Origin: Lachnospiraceae bacterium
GTDB taxonomy: Bacteria > Bacillota_A > Clostridia > Lachnospirales > Lachnospiraceae
Reading direction: 5' to 3'
Length of the DNA: 64,000 nucleotides
NCBI GenBank assembly: GCA_017482005.1
Contig: JAFUOI010000003.1
Span: forward strand, 247,633 to 311,632
This document shows positions 62,772-64,000 of this stretch, piece after piece. How positions within the stretch are numbered: position 1 is the stretch's first letter; every line of letters begins with the position of its first letter. The notes under the pieces are model-generated. The model made no database searches, was not told the origin of the DNA, and worked only from the letters and a program-made list of their open reading frames with translations. The position numbers and the translations under genes are program-made.

Positions 62772-63503
62772 ATGAATAAAAAGAAAACAGCGGCGGTCGT
62801 TTTGGCCGCCGGTCAGGGAAAACGGATGGGTGCCGGTAAAGCAAAGCAGTTTTTGCTGCTGGATGGTAAACCCGTCTTATATTATGCTCTTCAAGCCTTT
62901 GAAGAAAGTGTGGTCGATAGTGTTGTTCTTGTGACAGGGTGTGAAGAAATAGAGTATTGCCAAAAAGAGATTGTGGATTTCTATGGATTTAAAAAGGTAC
63001 AGGCGATTGTGGCAGGAGGAAAAGAGAGATATCATTCCGTTGCCAATGGCTTGCAGGCCATCAAAGAATTGCCGGGTGAAACGGAAGTTGTTTTAATTCA
63101 TGACGGGGCAAGACCTTTTGTAACACCGGAGATGATTCGGGGACTGGTTGAGGAAACCCGTCTGAGAGAAGCGTGTGTTATAGGAACGCCGGTTAAGGAT
63201 ACCATCAAAATTGCAGATGATGATGGATTTTGTGCGCAGACGCCGCCGAGAAATAAAGTGTGGGCAGTGCAGACGCCTCAGTCCTTTTCGTTTGATTTGG
63301 TCAGCAATGCGTATGCGCTGTTGATTGATAAAGAACAGGAACTTCTGGAACAGGGGGTACAAATCACGGACGATGCCATGGTTGTGGAGTATATGACGGA
63401 AAAAAGAGTTCGTCTTGTCGAAGGGGATTATACAAATATCAAGCTGACAACCCCGGAAGATATGGTGATTGCAGAGGCATTTTTGCAAAAAAGAAAAAAA
63501 TAA
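62772..63503 (+). CDS. ispD: 2-C-methyl-D-erythritol 4-phosphate cytidylyltransferase
   Basis: A 243-residue enzyme of the non-mevalonate isoprenoid pathway, coupling CTP to methylerythritol phosphate. AVVLAAGQGKRMGAGKAKQF is the nucleotide loop, LLDGKPVLYYAL follows, VAGGKERYHSVANGL near 74 and IHDGARPFVTPEM near 103 form the active site, with ITDDAMVVEY near 196 and NIKLTTPEDM near 222 near the end. Length is typical. It follows tsaD by 6 bases; GGAG lies 14 bases upstream of the ATG, a long spacing. It may be on the tsaD transcript. Confidence 0.95.
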   Translation: MNKKKTAAVVLAAGQGKRMGAGKAKQFLLLDGKPVLYYALQAFEESVVDSVVLVTGCEEIEYCQKEIVDFYGFKKVQAIVAGGKERYHSVANGLQAIKELPGETEVVLIHDGARPFVTPEMIRGLVEETRLREACVIGTPVKDTIKIADDDGFCAQTPPRNKVWAVQTPQSFSFDLVSNAYALLIDKEQELLEQGVQITDDAMVVEYMTEKRVRLVEGDYTNIKLTTPEDMVIAEAFLQKRKK

Positions 63504-63523
63504 AAAAAGTTAGAAAAAAGTTG

Positions 63524-63552
63524 TTGACACAACGAAATTCATTTGTTAGAAT
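63524..63552 (+). promoter_or_regulatory. Strong sigma-A promoter of the tRNA/rRNA unit
   Basis: TTGACA (63524-63529), 17 bases, TAGAAT (63547-63552), 32 bases before the first tRNA. It could drive both tRNAs and the 16S gene. Confidence 0.8.
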
Positions 63553-63584
63553 AATCCTTGCGCTGACCGAGAGGAAAAGCGAAT

Positions 63585-63670
63585 GGAGAGGTATCGAAGT
63601 GGTCATAACGAGGCGGTCTTGAAAACCGTTTGTCCGCAAGGGCGCGTGGGTTCGAATCCCACCCTCTCCG
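63585..63670 (+). tRNA. tRNA-Ser (anticodon UGA)
   Basis: An 86-base class II tRNA. The acceptor GGAGAGG pairs with CCTCTCC (63663-63669), discriminator G; the anticodon loop CTTGAAAA carries TGA; a long variable arm (GTCCGCAAGGGC region) and the GGTTCGAATCC T-arm follow. CCA is not encoded. Confidence 0.95.
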
Positions 63671-63723
63671 CTCGGAAATTTGATTTCTGACAGGTAATAA
63701 TGTATAGACGTTCAGCTATATTT

Positions 63724-63812
63724 GGAGAAGTACCCAAGAGGCTGAAGGGGCTCCCCTGGAAAGGGAGTAGGTCGTTAATAGCGGCGCGAGGGTTCAAATC
63801 CCTCCTTCTCCG
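63724..63812 (+). tRNA. tRNA-Ser (anticodon GGA)
   Basis: An 89-base class II tRNA. The acceptor GGAGAAG pairs with CTTCTCC (63805-63811), discriminator G; the anticodon stem CTCCC/GGGAG encloses CTGGAAA with anticodon GGA; a long variable arm and GGTTCAAATCC T-arm follow. CCA is not encoded. Confidence 0.95.
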
Positions 63813-63962
63813 TCGGTATTTCTTACAGATTACCAACAGAACCTTGACAAATAAACAGCAATGCAACCCTGAAAATTCTAAAAAGAATTGTTCAGAGAAC
63901 AAAACCTAAAAAAGTAAAAACGGTTAAATTAGCCAAGCTAAATTTTGACCAAGGAAAAAATT

Positions 63963-64000
<38 letters not shown>

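Noticed and set aside
63843..63848. TTGACA between the tRNAs and 16S as a separate rRNA promoter
   Set aside because: No acceptable -10 exists at 16-19 bases downstream; the promoter at 63524 is better.
63603..63902. Minus-strand open frame with RRDLNPRAAINDLLPFQGS-like sequence
   Set aside because: This is antisense to the two tRNA-Ser genes, a frequent false protein in databases.

Overview
The window looks like a chromosomal segment of an anaerobic, low-to-mid GC member of the Lachnospiraceae (Clostridia). Supporting signs are strong AGGAGG ribosome sites, sigma-A promoters of the TTGACA-17-TATAAT type, a PdaB-like polysaccharide deacetylase, an AzlCD exporter, a YcxB-like protein, a DUF2975/YozG pair, and a cell-anchored GH9 cellulase of the kind found in gut or rumen fibre degraders. 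I cannot fix the genus. Codon use looks uniform and there is no transposase, integrase, phage gene or CRISPR array.

Layout. 1-7752 is the end of a cell-surface polysaccharide cluster: sugar nucleotidyltransferase tail, polytopic membrane protein, three GT2 glycosyltransferases, the initiating undecaprenyl-phosphate sugar transferase and an LCP ligase. 7984-15378 holds glmS, an HtrA protease, an acidic ClpX-family unfoldase, a subtilase-fold protein that has lost its catalytic serine, and a signal peptidase II-like protein. 15430-24910 holds envelope genes (flavoprotein, VanY-type peptidase with Fn3-like repeats, PdaB-like deacetylase, a proline-rich surface protein, a GT39-like membrane protein) with azlCD and thiamine pyrophosphokinase. 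25138-43915 is mainly housekeeping: hisC, a small exporter, a methyltransferase, hslO, nadE, dapF, an ECF sigma/anti-sigma pair, guaB, a GGDEF-EAL protein, glnS and a DUF2225 protein. 44686-46374 (minus strand) has three small envelope-type genes; GH9 cellulase and tex follow on plus. 51817-57434 has the DUF2975/HTH pair, an FMN-riboswitch-controlled riboflavin transporter and a MacAB-type ABC system. 57543-63503 has a YcxB-like gene, tsaE-tsaB-rimI, rnz, tsaD and ispD. The window ends with tRNA-Ser(UGA), tRNA-Ser(GGA) and the first bases of a 16S rRNA gene.

The least explained part is non-coding. After the DUF2225 gene, a 770-base gene-free stretch (43916-44685) is an array of about eight stem-loop units at 70/70/70/123/70/71/123-base spacing, each opening with TTGGGT and most closing with ACCCAA; two units contain strong intrinsic terminators, and an 18-base tandem repeat follows. 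After tex, 51330-51581 is an unrelated array of four units with exact 63-base period, whose paired arms show a compensatory base change. Two further long palindromes, 7771-7934 and 24957-25084, share an inner stem. Together these suggest at least three families of repeated structured elements in this genome.

Many start codons were moved from the longest reading frame to the codon preceded by a ribosome site; in the VanY-type gene the apparent N-terminal extension is in fact the promoter.
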